A stretch of DNA of 64,000 nucleotides from NCBI GenBank assembly GCA_014338405.1, contig JTDE01002278.1, positions 22,080-86,079 on the forward strand. The letters run 5' to 3'. Numbering within the stretch: the stretch's first letter is position 1; each line of letters starts with the position of its first letter. This document shows positions 47,111-60,800 of this stretch, one piece after another. This DNA comes from Paragonimus skrjabini miyazakii. Taxonomy: Eukaryota > Platyhelminthes > Trematoda > Plagiorchiida > Troglotrematidae. Below the pieces are notes generated by a model. The model saw nothing but the letters and a program-made list of their open reading frames with translations. It was not told the DNA's origin and searched no databases. The position numbers were made by a program, and so were the translations under genes.

Positions 47111-50100
47111 GGCTCAACCACTTTCGCTGTGGTCACTTACAGAAAATGAGTAGTGGAACAGGCAGGTTACTTTGTTGACAGAACTGTTTCACTGTTAGGG
47201 TTCGGTCACATTGGAACGCATTGCCCAATGTTTGTGGTCACGGTTGAATCGGTTGAGAATTTTAACATATCACCCGATCGCTACATGAGACAGCCTGAAC
47301 TACCAGTTTTCTAATCCTTAAACTAGTCCACTCTTTTAGATCATTGACTGTGCATGTCTGATTAGATGTTGTTTCAGTATGTTTCAGTGTTCGTTGCTGC
47401 AATTATTGTAACCAGCAGCTTCATTGAATTGGTCACTTATTTGTCTTCATTCACTATTTCCTTATACCTACAAACAGTTCAACACAATTTTCACTGACTA
47501 ACACAGAGACGGAAATGCACAAACAGATCATTCTGCCTCCGGTAACACCCTTTGAATCTATCTCTCACGTAATGGATGGTCGGTCAGTTGATTCTCGCAG
47601 AGCAAAAGTGATTAACTTTGGGTCTGTTTCGTAATGGACGCTCAAATGATTAAAATTTACTGGTCATTTGAACCTTTCGTTCACTGGCTGTTGCCTGCTG
47701 ATATAACCTATCTAGACATCTGAAAAATTGACTATTTAATTCGGCTATTTTACCGCCCAACAAAAATTCTACCAATTCGTTACCAGTGGTTTATCGCTCA
47801 CATGCTTTTAACTCTGATAAGGGTAGCAATCATTTATCAAATAGTTTTCCATTAATAACGGCAATGGGCAAGAATCCAGTTGGAAACTCTACACTTTGTT
47901 TTATTCTGTCCAGAGATATCAAGCGCTGTCAATTTATCAGTATTGCTCTAAGTCTATAACACACGAATATGATGCATTATACACGATGCGCATGATTTAT
48001 GTGCACACCCTAACAACTTAGAATCGCTTCAACAATTGTCTACAGACAACCACTTGTTCAACATCGCTATACACACACTGACGTACATAAATTAACGGGA
48101 TGACATTTACAAACCTAACTTCTCTGAAGGCCTGAGAAATATGGGAACACTAGTAATGGACGAATAAATTCCATCTACAAACTTTCATTGCATGGTGAAC
48201 AAGCACCACATCCCTTAGGGAAGTCAATCATGTCATGAAGCTTTCTCAGCAGTAAGCAACTCCCATTCGTAAGCATCTATACTTCTCACCTGCGTCTAGA
48301 AATGATACGAATCCTATTAAAACCATCCAGAGACAAGCCACCTAATGTGCGATCTTTTACGAAGACTTCGAACAACCTACAGTAGTAACCTCACGATACC
48401 GATTATCAAAACAAGATTGAATTGCAATAGTACATGTAGTTTTTAATGATTCTTACTATTCGAGCTTCTCGTGTATTTGACACTGAGGAACACCTTTAAA
48501 CACAAGCCGTTTTCCATGACTTACACTTCGCATCTTCGAAGTCGAACAGGTGCCGATCGTTCTCGTTCCGAAGGCATCATTGCTTCTTCCAAAAGGAACA
48601 GTCGTCCGATATCTTGTTTTATTTCACCAGACTTCGTCTGCACAACAGAAGTCTGCGCTATGTTGTCTATATAGGTATCGCAACTAATACTCGCACCTAG
48701 AAGTAGGGTTTCCTGGCAGAGGTTCTGAAGTTATCGATACAACACCCCTTAACTGGATATTACATTTTTCATCTGGTTAAAGCCGTTGTGATCGTAGTAT
48801 GGAAGAGTTATGTTTTGTCCAGTGACTCCAAAAGAATCTGACCAAATAACTGGCTTATTTCTAACCTTGGTTGAACAGTTGTACACTCGTCTGATCTCGA
48901 TAAAATTCAACTTTTCTTGTAGGAGCAAAACAACAGTAGGTAACGATGCAAGACCATCCTAAATATCAGAGGTGACAGATATTAACAGTCTGTCATTTGA
49001 TATTTTTCCAACTTCGACAAAGAGAGCATACAAAGTCTCGTCATCGGGAGTATATTCGAAATAAATCTATCCAAGGATGAGTCTTACTTACCGTATAAGT
49101 CGCTGTCACACATCCTTAAGGTAGCAGGTATAATCGGTTGCACTTTTAAATTAGTTTATTTGTGATGAAATAATGATTCGAGCCACTCATTCATCTTTTA
49201 AGTTATTCGTTCGTAACAACAAATTTAGATCTGTCCTCGGAACAAATGTTAATCTGGGAACCTCATCTCTCTTTGAAACGTATCAAAACCAAAAGAATTA
49301 ATCCGTAATCATGAAATGTGCTGCCCGGATATAGATCTTGAATGAAGGCGAGTCAAAATAAAGCCGTACTTCTTCTACCTGGTCATCCCCGTCTCTGCAC
49401 CGATTGAATGGAAGTAGTCCAAAACAAAGATGACAGACGGTTGCCAACCAGCCTTCAATTCTATGGGTGATAGTTGAGCTACAGCTTGTTTGCATACGAC
49501 GGTGATCCGATAAAGGTTGTGGATCCACGTTGTAATAATGCATTTAACAGTGGAGGCACCTTCTGCAGACCACAAAATAGTAGCCTTATTAATGGAATAT
49601 CATGCGACAGACCATAATATCACTCAAGCATATGATAACAGTTGACACACATTGATGCTCAGGGAGCACTGTTGGGAAGTACTGCTGAAAGTCCCTTTAG
49701 ATAGCGTCTGACCCTCACGCATGCGCATCACCTCATGTAGCAGTGTAGCAGTGGTATTCCCTTTGATAGTTGGGCTGTTTGCCGAAACCTCTGTAACCTA
49801 GACTATAGTGACGATTCATTTTGAAATCAGTCCTTCTGAACCAGGCGGATGATGTCTTTCCATGCAGACTAAATTCCACTCAATTCTGGATGATTTGTTG
49901 CACTCGTAACAATATTCTACCGACGCTTTGTAAAATGCCAACAGAGCTTGAATTTGCACAGCCAGGCTACAATATTTAGAAGCTAAGCCAGCTCGATAAC
50001 TGGGCGCTCAAGACACAGAAACTTTGTGCACTACAGTCACGTTTACCTGTGCCAAGGGTCAAATCATCTCCACCCCGGTGAGTTCACTTACAGCACAGGG

Positions 50101-51135
50101 CAGTTTAAATCAACTGATGGTCGGCTATGTTAGGAACGCGGGACCAGGAACCAAATTTTTAGTACATCTGTGGCCGTGGACCATACGAGAAGCATTAACT
50201 ACTGAATTACATTCCGACATCGCATGTTCCCATTGATTGAGGGATGCAGAAATGTGTACGTTACCTATGCGATTTGTGCTAAACCTAATAGACCTTGGCA
50301 ATAGATCAGTGAACAATCAGTCCACGAGTAAGTCCGTTCGAACTCTGCTTATTGTACGGGGGAGCATGCATTCTTGTATGGAAAGAAATAGCTCGACTAA
50401 CAGCGGGTGACTAGAGCACAAAGTAGCCGTAAAACGTTTGGTCATCAAAGACTGGGTTTTCAGAGGCCAAATATGGTGCCAGATAATTTCCGGGTCGCTT
50501 GAAAAAAAAAGATTTGCTCCTGGGAGGACGATATAGCGAACAAACCAATTCCCGCTGATTTGTCACCAAGTTATACATGTCCTGTTGCTAAAGCAAAGGC
50601 AAAACTACTCCGAAATTTCAATGTCTGACGTGAACAAACACGACACTGTTCTATAAGCATATTTGCACCAAATTCTGCAGGAGAGAATGAAACACCTGGA
50701 GCGTTACCAATGCTTACTAGGGCTAGGTCAGTCATAGGATGATTATCGCAACCCCAAGGTCATCATAAACTCCCCTCAAGCATATAACAAACATTTACAC
50801 AAAGTTGATGGTTTCTTCAAAAACGACTGAAGTTTGATCTTTGACTTGTTTAGAAAGAATTAAAAATATGAGGTCTATAGAGTGAAATGATTTGGGGAAG
50901 CTGATGAAACAGTTGGTCATGTTACGACCTAACACTATTTTTGAAAATAAGCTGCACAGTTGAGGATTGAGACATACCATTAGAACAGGTATGATCATGG
51001 GAAGGTTTGGGAACAGACAAACAAGTGAGACGCATGTGCAGTTGCAAATAATGTCCTGGTCGGTAAAAGTTTGGATAAACAATACCCAGATCACGCGGTG
51101 TGTTGGTAATCATAAGCGCACAGGATCACGTGAAT
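47111..51135. other. Unassigned DNA, 4 kb
   Basis: No secure gene. Two overlapping minus frames at 49298-49575 and a plus frame at 50024-50236 have balanced composition (for example QAVAQLSPIELKAGWQPSVI) and may be remnants of a mobile element, but no domain is recognised. AA-rich runs near 50500 are low complexity. Confidence 0.4.
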
Positions 51136-51137
51136 GC

Positions 51138-51315
51138 GATGTGGAGCTGTGGGGCTGTAGCGTAGCTCACGTCATTGTGTCCGTTGATCGGAATCGTTGC
51201 TGAAACATTCACCGTCCGAGACGGAGCTGTGGGGCTGTGCTGTAGCTCACGTCCTCGTGTCCTCGCGCGTTGCTGAGGCGTTCAGTGCCCGGTACGCGTC
51301 TGCGATCCATGTCAC
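51138..51315. repeat. GC-rich tandem repeat, about 90-bp period
   Basis: The block ggagctgtggggctgt starts at 51143 and again at 51233, each followed by a gtagctcacgtc segment and gttgctga. Two imperfect units are visible. CpG and GC content jump compared with the surroundings. Confidence 0.65.
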
Positions 51316-51368
51316 GTGCACGTCTGGAAGTCACATGCCTATAGGTTCGTGCGCATAGGACGGACGCA

Positions 51369-51959
51369 GTGGATGTGCGTGTGCGTCGTGTACGTTACCT
51401 CCCAAAACCAATGATCCGAGAGAAAATTTCGGTGTCCAAACCAATGGGCTCACCGAACGGGAAAGTCTCACAACCGAATAGAATGAGCGAACGGGCACAA
51501 CACACTGCCGAAACCACAGCCATATTAGCTAGGCTGTGTACGCGCATTTCCATTGAACCATCTCAGCCTGTTGAACAACTGATTTGGTCACCACGGTCAG
51601 CGTTCGATAACACCTGGCCGTTCAAATACGTCTCCGTTACCGTTTCAACGCACGAAGAACAATGCTTGACCGGGAACCAGTGTAACATGCAAGCCGACCG
51701 TTTCTACTCTGATTGTCCCTCACCTGCGGACCAGCTTTGGAGCAACGTGGAGACAGCGGGGACAGCGTTCTTCCGAAGTAGGTTTCCAACAGCAAGAACT
51801 AGCGTGAGCCACAGGCCCAGTAAGTCATGCACACGACTTACACAAACGAAAACCAAAACGGCGTCAACCACACAACAACACGCCCTGTTATGCAATTCAA
51901 ATTCAACCTGTGTGCGATTTCTGGTTTCGACGGCATGTTACACCAGCATGCGCCGCTGA
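51369..51959 (+). other. 196-codon open frame in GC-rich island, function unknown
   Basis: The longest non-transposon frame after the receptors. It is rich in Thr, Ser, Arg and Gln, lacks hydrophobic segments and shows no domain. It begins with a GTG and follows a GC-rich tandem repeat, and parts of the opposite strand are also open. In GC-rich DNA stops are rarer, so length alone is weak evidence. It could be a low-complexity host protein exon, an unrecognised repeat or chance; no splice signals stood out. Confidence 0.2.
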
Positions 51960-52496
51960 GTGCATATGGAAAAAATAAAAAACACTATATTTCGCCGACT
52001 GATTTCGCCATCACGATGGTTTTCTGACTAAATAGCGGATAATAATAAGCTGCATTCATGAACGAGACAGATTTACAAATCACTAAAAGACTTAGATGAG
52101 ACCCATTAAAAGACTGATCAAAAACCAACAACATTTTTATACAGTTTAAGGCACGTCATGCTGTGTTTTTGGGTTTATCACGTCATTTGTAGACTACGAC
52201 GTGACGTATTATAGCCATGCTTTATAAACAATATGCGTCGTTTGGCACATCTCAGTTTGTGGCCTCGTTACTGAGCCCTGTTTCATTCCACGTCTTGTCA
52301 ACAAGTCTTATTTGACCAGTTTATCCGTGATGAAGCCAACATGTTACATCATCGAGATTGGCGTGGACAGCTCGTTCAAAAATGATGTCCAGATTGAGGT
52401 GCTTTTGTTCTCTGGAAACCTGCTTCGTCCTGAGAAATAGTATAGCCAGGATGCGGAGGCCGTTTAGTTTGGGTCGACACAAAGCATTGGTGTCAC
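51960..52496. other. Unassigned DNA
   Basis: No gene or repeat recognised before the duplicated segment at 52497. Confidence 0.4.
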
Positions 52497-52707
52497 ATGG
52501 GTTTTCGTTAGGTGATTATGAGCCAGAATAGCATGCTGACAGGTGAGTAGAGATCGATGAGCGGAGTGGGGTAAGGAGCGCGCACTCCTTATATGTATTG
52601 TGTTTGTTCGCTAAATGACTTACCTAGGACTACAAACTGTACGTGTATATGGTTCCAGTGCCGGTTTCGAATAGATACTTTGATTTCACCGAAGGTATGT
52701 CGGACTT
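52497..52707 (+). repeat. Duplicated segment left of the gap
   Basis: From about 52570 to 52707 it is nearly identical to 52879-53017 (shared: tatatgtattgtgtttgttc and ggttccagtgccggtttcga). The part before that, including gttaggtgattat and ggtgagtag, is a diverged match to 52811-52860. It is either a true tandem repeat with a roughly 310-bp offset (including placeholder N) or an assembly artefact. Confidence 0.85.
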
Positions 52708-52807
52708 NNNNNNNNNNNNNNNNNNNNNNNNNNNNNNNNNNNNNNNNNNNNNNNNNNNNNNNNNNNNNNNNNNNNNNNNNNNNNNNNNNNNNNNNNNNNN
52801 NNNNNNN
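52708..52807. other. Assembly gap (100 N)
   Basis: Placeholder of exactly 100 N; it sits inside the duplicated sequence. Confidence 0.99.
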
Positions 52808-53020
52808 GGGGTTTTGTTAGGTGATTACAACCTGGGATAACGTTGATACCTGTGAGTACTGATCGAATTGGGCGAGGTAAGGAGCGTAACGCACTCCTTA
52901 TATGTATTGTGTTTGTTCGCTAAATGACTTACCTAGGACTACAAACTGTACGTGTATATGGTTCCAGTGCCGGTTTCGAATAGATACTTTGATTTCACCG
53001 AAGGTATGTCGGACTTGTAG
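52808..53020 (+). repeat. Duplicated segment right of the gap
   Basis: Second copy of the unit at 52497-52707. The copies agree exactly over more than 100 bp but differ in a short block (gcgcgcactcc versus gcgtaacgcactcc) and more upstream, which favours a real tandem array over a simple misassembly. Confidence 0.85.
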
Positions 53021-53237
53021 GTCCTAGGGTAACTAATTCGATCCTTCTGTATGCCTGTCTATCTGTCTGACCTTGGTCATAATGAATTAAGTAAGGGACA
53101 TAACGACGGAATTATGCTTTGATAGTAGACAGAGATCAATCAGGTGATTATACATCCTATTATGAACTTAAATCCTCTTTGTATTTACTCTTTGGGGAGC
53201 AAAACTTGGGTCGGCAAGTTGACAAGCCTGTTAATTT

Positions 53238-53470
53238 AGATGGGACCCAATTTAGAAAACTCTAAACATCCGCCAACTTCGAACTAGCGTCAATGCAAGC
53301 GTTCTCCCAGCTGAGCCGGAAGCTCAGAAATTTCACTTTTGGATTCAGTAGCTCATTAAGCCAACTGTATCATATGGAGTCTAGTAAGTGGTCCGAGGCA
53401 TGGACTGTCCAGGTGGGATTTTTCAAACAGTTCACGGTAGCATATGCCAGCGTCACCAATGAGTAATGAA
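53238..53470 (-). repeat. tRNA-derived short repeat family A, diverged copy
   Basis: Aligns with the left arm at 60771-61035 from gacccaa through agctcagaaatttcac, catatgga and acagttcac to cgtcacc. The tRNA-like part is damaged (B box cttcgaactag), and there are small deletions. Confidence 0.7.
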
Positions 53471-55911
53471 ATTATTTATGAACAGTTTAAACATTTTGCT
53501 CATCAGCCCGGTGGTACCAGTTGTCGTTGCCTGACATTCTCCTCTTGTCGCTATTTTGAGTTCGGATGAAGCCCAGCGTATGGACAATCGGACCCTCTGT
53601 TGGACTTGGATCATAGGTACCTAATTTCAAGGGTAGCTGTATTAAACTGTAAAAGGGAAAATCCGTGAAATTATCTTCAAGTGTTTCCGAGATACTAAGC
53701 TCTGAGTCCAAATTCTCCTAATTGTTGGGTCTCTTTCTTTCCTTGCTACTTTGACACAAAATGCCGCACTAAATGTTCGATCTCAGATGTGCTTTAGTCA
53801 GTTACCTTGTCGAGTACTTTGTCACATTATTACGTTCCTATTATCGATCTTCAACTCAGCTTGTCCACGTGCCCTTCTTGGTAATGGGAATTACGCTACT
53901 ATGAAGCTGTAGGCTGGTCCAGTTGTGTTTTGTTTATTTACATCGTTCATTACAATTCTCCAGAAGCAGGATGTTGCCGTATGTATCGTGTAAAGGATTT
54001 GATATATATGTACAACCCTTTTAATACTGTATGGTCCTTAGTTCGCTTCAAACGTGCTAACAAAATACTATGCTCTTAGTAGGATAGTGAAGTATATAGT
54101 CGAATTTTCCATGACACAGCACCAGGTTAGTTATAACACCGTTATTGACGTTCACTATGCATGAAGTAAATAAATATACGTACTTACTACAGCATTTGTA
54201 GACTACATTTGAAGTTAACAATCGTTGCTTATTCCGTGTGGGATTTACTGTAGATTAATAAACGTTATCCTGAGACAGCTGGCTAAACAGAACTCAAAAA
54301 TGCTTACGAACTCACAACAATTGCGATCCACGACCTACCGTTATTAGACACAAGAGCGAATGGAAATGCCAAATTCGAATCCATATGGCCACGTTTATGA
54401 GTTTATCGTGTTGACAGGCTGAACTTGGTCAACTTAAGTTGTTTTCAATTCACGCCAATTGAACCGATCAATCGAGGCCAGTTTAAGTGAACTAACGATT
54501 TAGTGGTCGACGTCATTGGTGCTGCTACCCTAGTCAGTTGGTTAGGTACAGACATGGAGTACGAAAATATCCTAACATGACGTTTATAAGTGCTCCTTTT
54601 GCGAACGAATTAAAGCGACATTTTTGATTGTTACCACTTCACAGGCATAAATAGGGTAGTGCTACTAAATTTACTCGAAAACTTCAGAGCTGAGTGCTTG
54701 TTTATCAAATGAGTATATTGTTATGTGATATTTCTAGAATTGATTTTACATCCTGTAAAACTCTAGGATCACGATTTTGTCTACAGTGGATAGAAACGGG
54801 GATTGATCACAAACTAACACTTCTGGTATGCCACGGAAAATGTAAACTAACTAGTTATTCATTTCCGTAAACAAGACTATTCTGAAACTAGAAAGATTAT
54901 TACGAAAGAGGCAAAGAATAGCCACTCAGATTAAAAACTAACGAGCATGGTTACGTCCAAAATCAATTAGAATAAAGTAATCACGGTTTACAGAAGTAAT
55001 CTAAGACGCTGCCAATAGTTTTGTAACGAATCGGGCAAGAGTTAATGTAGGTAAATTGAATGCAAGTGAAATTTTATTAGAAAACTGCCTTTAAAGAGAC
55101 CATCAGTCCAGATTCTACTGGAAAGATTCACTAGTAACAAGTTTCGTTCTTGGTAGAGATCATCGCCAGTGTTTGCAATTGGCACGACGGTGGTTTAAAC
55201 TCCGGACACCCTTTCCTGAGGTAATCGTGTGATTTCATGCATACCCTAAGGTAGGTAGGTTTTTATTTTCGAAATATATTCCGCGGACAATTTTTGCTGG
55301 CTAAACTAATATAATGCCAATGGAATTATTAGAAACTAGCACATTTATGATGCTATTAGCGCACGTAACTTCATTTCAAACCGAAGGCATTGTATTTGTC
55401 ATCAACCGGCAACCTTCGCAGTCAGTAATGATGGCTGTGTTCGATTAGCACCATCGGCAGCATTAACTAGTCGCGAACGTGCACTTCGTCGTATGAATTC
55501 AAGTTGAACATGGTCCTAGTTACGAACCACCTGTGCGTCGAGACCGCTAAACCTGGTCAGATGGAATGGGGAAATTGTCATTGAGTTAACCATTTATCGT
55601 CACCTCGAAATGGAAACTATACGAATAGCTACTCTTTCTTAACTGTGGATGCAAAACGACTGCTTACCAGAAAAATAGTAACATGTCACGTTGGGGACTG
55701 AGCCGGTTTTCCTGTGCTCCTGCCCATAGTGGTGGAGAAATTCACTACATTGCCCAGTGTTTCCTTGAAGCACTTTTTGCTTGCCCTGAAAACATGCATA
55801 CTCACCCGTTCAATTCGACTTCCGATAACAATGTTTTTCTACAGATCACTGCATCTGTTCCTCACAATAGTGTTTCGAAAGGCATATACTGTGATGGATG
55901 ACTAAATCAGA
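53471..55911. other. Unassigned DNA
   Basis: Only short frames. The minus frame 53487-53711 and plus frames 55683-55905 show no motif; 55714-55905 and 55683-55901 overlap each other. Confidence 0.45.
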
Positions 55912-56235
55912 GGTGCGACTATTTCAACACTCAGTGGAATACCTCAAACCGGTGGTGAAATATGGCCAAAGCCCATAGCGAGTCGATTGCGGACAACCCA
56001 TACCACCGGACGAGTCATCAATCAATGAAATCGGACCAACAGACGAGAAATGGTAGGCATAATACCCACGAGAGAAATCGTCAACCACACACACACAAAA
56101 GCCAAGTAAAAGTGCACACGACATGTGAGTGGAAACCCCCGCTGCGCCGTGGACTGGAACTCTGGCCCGCAAACGAGGGCGCGCGTGTGATGTGGGAAGA
56201 TGCGAGTTGGGCACTAAAATCGTGCTTTATAAGAC
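55912..56235 (-). repeat. Short repeat family C, single copy
   Basis: Matches 24206-24535 in the same orientation: caacactcagtggaatacct, aaagcccatagcgagtcgat, a CA run near 56090, and agggcgcgcgtgtgatgtgg. On the minus strand a B-box-like gagttccagtcc is present. Four overlapping open frames over this region on both strands reflect the repeat. Confidence 0.75.
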
Positions 56236-57374
56236 GAATTTCTGTCACAATACGTTTAACCTGTTTGTCATTTAGTGATGGGTGTTGAGTCAATACCTTA
56301 CTGTTTGTGCGCAAACGGTTGGCGACCTCAAGACACTACCTTTTCACATACGTCAAACTTTTGATCAGAAGTTGACAAGGTGGCTTCCGTATGGAGAACA
56401 TGTGCGTAAGAACGATGAGCATCGTTCAGCTGGCACGGATTAAATATGAATAGAAGAGGGCACACACCATTAATTCCCTATTGTAACGCTAACTGAAAAT
56501 CAATTCTTTTTGGCTAATCGGTTGTTATTCTAATGTATACGTCTGTCACGACGTTGTCTGAGCACCATACCCCGCTGGCCAACTCAGACAGTAACGCAAT
56601 GAACATAAATCAACGTTCAGCAAATTAGCTTATTTCCCCCCCCCCATCAATTCAACTATAGAGTTGGCTCACCTTTGGTGAAGACAACTGCATCGAGGTC
56701 TTTTTGTAAGCCGTGAAAACACTTGACTGTTACGTGACTGAAAACAATGAATTCAAATGAGAGTTCACACTTACAAGATTCATTAACATTGACACACCAG
56801 GTGATCTATAAATTTAAGATCAAGCGACTGAGTGGACCTAAAATGTAGTCACTATCATGTGATGACTTGAAAGACCCTACAAGGCTGCGACTGTTGACCG
56901 GCACATTATTAGCCTGAGATATCAGGTAAATTTAGTTGAAAAATGTGCGCGTAACTGCGATTAGTTCCTCTAGCATGAAGCATTTAAACTGTGACAGCGA
57001 AAGTCCAACGTACAAATTCAGAACAACAAATACCGCCGAATGAAGCTTCTGTGCCAAAAGGGAAATGTTAGCAATAAGGCGAATCACGAATTGCTCACAA
57101 ATAGTTTAAAAATTATTAACTGTCAATCTACCTCTCATGCGTTTCAGCTCACTTCTTCCAGATGAGTAGATATAAACAATCTACAGTCACTATGCCAACA
57201 TCTCGCAATTTTGTAACCTCACACCACTGTTAGTTCGCTCGGAAATGGAGTCATAACTAAACAGTTCGCCTCCCAAATTAAAATTAAGCGCTAAACGTTT
57301 TCGGCTTTACTGGTAATTAGTAGAGGATTCTGATTACCATAAACTTAACGTCAATCACAAACGATTTTAAACTT
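56236..57374. other. Unassigned DNA
   Basis: A run of ten or more C lies at about 56636-56645. No gene recognised. Confidence 0.4.
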
Positions 57375-57610
57375 TGCATTCCCATAGACTTTCCACTCAG
57401 CCTCGTTCGAAAAGATGTATTATACTCGAGGTTCATTCTAGTTACAACCCGTCAGTGGTGTATATTTTTGCCGTAGTCACGACTAGAACTGCGGTCAAGC
57501 TCTCATAAGACAACCGAGTAGGTCACTGCGCCAATGACTTCACATAAGGCACGAATGAGTTATCACATGCAAACGCTCAGTCACGTTCACCTGTGTGTGA
57601 TGATGAGATT
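57375..57610 (-). repeat. tRNA-derived short repeat family B copy
   Basis: Shares cccatagactttcc, the cgttcgaaaag block, cgtcagt, the damaged B box (actagaactgcgg), the A-box block cactgcgccaatgac and gttatcacatg with 46915-47110. It is more diverged than that copy. Confidence 0.75.
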
Positions 57611-59469
57611 GACCGTTCCTGTTAACTTCACTGGATGACTCCACGATTAGGATTGCTCTTCAGATTGAACCGACAGAATTCATCAAACGTTTTGAGGGAT
57701 AATTTGACTTTGGAATATTGGTAGACGATGTTGGTTAACATAAATCGATCATAACTGGCGCATTCTAGTAGGCTTTTCATTTTTGTCAGCCAGCTTTCTA
57801 AATTTATGTAGTCATGTCCTAGTAAGTGAAGTATCTGAAGTCAGATGTCGGGGATAAGTGAGAAGTGGTGTCTGGACCAATGACTAGTGTTCACTTAAGT
57901 CCATGTAAGTGGGTGCTCCCAAAAACAACGTCGAAGGTGGAGTTGTTCACACCGCACACGCGGTTTGTAGGAGAAAAGTTGTGCTATTATGGCCTTGCCA
58001 ATAGAGTGATACCTTCTGACAGTATGTATGCTTAAATAAATTTAACTGTATTAGTCGACGTTATTTTAACACTTATATTTGGTGTCACCTACCTGTTCAA
58101 TCACCCTTAAATTAACTTTAATGACGACTCTACGAAAACTGCTGGTCATTATGCCCATGTTGATAATGTGCAACCATTTCTACGTTTGTTTTTCTTCCTA
58201 CTCTCGAATCTGACATTAGTTTAGTTGTAAGCCTCTCTTAAACTCTTTGCAATTTATTTCGAGGTTGTCGCTATGAGTACAGTATGTTTGTGAGTCGTTC
58301 TTGAGAATGCATTATTACACTGATTAATATTGGAATAATCAATATAATGCCAGTGTCACGGTGACGTCTAGCCAATCGAAAGATCAATCTGTCCCACGGT
58401 ATAAATTTTGCAATTTGTCCAAATCCTTGTTAGCAATAAAAATAGTATCAACCGGTAGTCTGCTGTTCAGGACATCTTGCTTGTGAATTCGGATTGGATC
58501 GAACAAAAACAGGTTGTTTACATACCAGAATATTTGCTTCAACCCATTCAAGGCTGACAAGTTTCCACTTGAACAAACAAAATCAAACCGGAAATTAAGT
58601 TTTCTGTTGACTTCGACCGATTAGCGATGCATAGCCGGAACAACCTCACTGTTAATCGATCACAAATAATGCGGGAATTAGTTTGATCGATAGTTGTCCC
58701 GTTAACCCGTAACTTTTCGTACATCAAGTAAGACATTCGTTAGATAAGCCTAGAAGTTTATTACTGATACTGTTTGGCTGAATGTTGCGAATGTGTATGA
58801 TAATCCTGTTGCTAAGTCCCTGGAGAAGTTTATTCCCCTCATACTTTTCAGAACTCAGGCTTTATCAAACCTTTTCGAGAACAATGACAGTGGTTTGGGC
58901 TTTAGTGGTTTAACTGGTGACCGAGATTATGCTAACTGAGAATAAGAAATTTGAACAGTGATTCCAGCAAGTAAACTTCATGTTCTAAACCATGCTTACC
59001 TGGTTCAAAGAGGACAATAACTTCAGTTTAATTGGGAAGTCTTGATTACGGGATTATCGACTGGAAGGAATAGAGCAAACCTCTCTATCTTCCTTTCGAA
59101 ATTTTCGCCAAGTTGGACATCATTCACATAAGGTTGTGGTTGATGTGTTGGATAAGATTATTCGGTCATGCCTACCATGAGGTTACAGGTGTTCTGGTTA
59201 CCACGCTGGTTTCACAAACACGAGGGCCGCGTTGAAACTTTCGGTCCGAACGAGGATAAGGATTACTGACTATCCCCACTAAGAGCAAAACATGAGTCTA
59301 GTACTTCCTTTCAAAGTGATCTAGCCGAGAGGCTTATTTGAATGTCAAGGAGTCGGTCAGGCGTGGACAGTGTTCGGTTCTAGGTCATAAAAATCGTCAA
59401 GCAATAGTGAATTCAAATGACGGCAGTCATGCGGGTTTTGCGTTGAGAAAATTAGCTGTCAATTTATAG
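57611..59469. other. Unassigned DNA
   Basis: No gene recognised. A small imperfect inverted repeat (gattaatattggaataatca) sits at 58321-58341. Confidence 0.4.
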
Positions 59470-59753
59470 TCGACCGAGCGTACATCTTATACTTGGTTGG
59501 CAACCCAATAAGTTTCTGGAAATCTATTGTTTATTTTGATATGAACAGAGAATGCAAATCAACGGATGACCCATTTCATCCAGTATTTACCCGTTGGACC
59601 GACAAGGTTACGGAACAGTTAGGCATGTTCGACCTGACAGGAAGTCGTACAGAAAACAAACAAATTCTGAACGACTTGTCGGTTGTCTTGAATAAGTCGC
59701 CATGTTTTATTGGTCGAACTGATAGACGGCTCGTCCTCGCCTCATTGCAGTGA
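59470..59753 (+). CDS. Candidate terminal exon, unrecognised product
   Basis: After the acceptor-like tgtcaatttatag (to 59469) a frame is open for over 90 codons to the stop at 59751-59753: it includes DRAYILYLVGNPISFWKS, FHPVFTRWTDKVTEQLGMFD and NKQILNDLSVVLNKSPCF. Composition is protein-like (balanced charged and hydrophobic residues). No domain recognised, and the reverse strand is open over part of it (59576-59815). Moderately interesting but unproven. Confidence 0.25.
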
Positions 59754-60770
59754 TGAAACATTGTAAATCGTATGAATGAACACGCAAAACTGTAAGTTAA
59801 TCGTACTGGGATCAAGACATCACTTCAGAGATTGCATTGAAGCACATTCTACTTGAAATAATATAAATGTGCGTTGAGGCCACTGTATACACAATGGACC
59901 AGAGCTCATCTGTCGATAATATTTAGCAGCCAATGTATAAGCGTTCCAGATTTAGGATGAACAAATTCTATAAGTCACTAGTGGTATTCAAACCGATGTT
60001 TAATGCTAAAAAAAAATGTTGCCTAGATATCTTACATTTTATGTCAGAAAACGTATAAGGTGAAGGATTGTAATAGAGCTTAAAGCTAAGCCCATTATTT
60101 AGGAGAATAAAAAGAAGTTTCTGTTCTGTTTGAAATCGAATCATTGAATTAGTATTCGTAAACTCCTTTTTGGCTGAACAAAAATAGTTACCAGGCACGC
60201 ATATCCACTTGCACACTTTAGCAAGCCTAATGTCGGTGGTTCAGTGTTCAGTAGAGGTGCCTGTGAATCGCAGTTAGTATACTTTTCATGCAATGTTTCT
60301 CACCAGTTTTCACCTAAACCTCTACTTTTTACCAATAAAATGTATCGGTATGCATCAGTTTTGGCTAAAAGACCGTTGGTTCATTTATTTTATTGTCGAT
60401 ACGACTATCTTTTGCCCAACGGAGACCAACTTACCAAGTTACGAGTACGTTAAACAACCACTTCTCGTTATTATCTCTGAGTTAAACTATTCTAATCGGA
60501 GTCTTTCAGAAATTATCAAAGTCGAACGTTCGACATTTTATGTAAAGCTATCGAGACCACAAACTACTTCTGAGAACTTGACTACATAGTTCGCGTATGG
60601 TCGTTTTACCTCAGGTAGGCTGTGTTTCTTTATGATTGTGGTTGCTGGCGGATTGACAGCATTGGAACTCTCTTACGAGACCGATGAGCTTTCTGTCCAA
60701 TGCAATCTATATCCATCATTGATGTGTATGTTAGCAGGTAATGCCTAAACATACAGGTGGTTGAAATACA
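59754..60770. other. Unassigned DNA
   Basis: Two overlapping plus frames at 60244-60589 have no motif. Nothing else seen. Confidence 0.4.
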
Positions 60771-60800
60771 TTTAGATGAGACCCAACTGTGAAAAGTCAG

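Noticed and set aside
55924..56314. Frames on both strands near 56 kb
   Set aside because: Coincide with a family C repeat.
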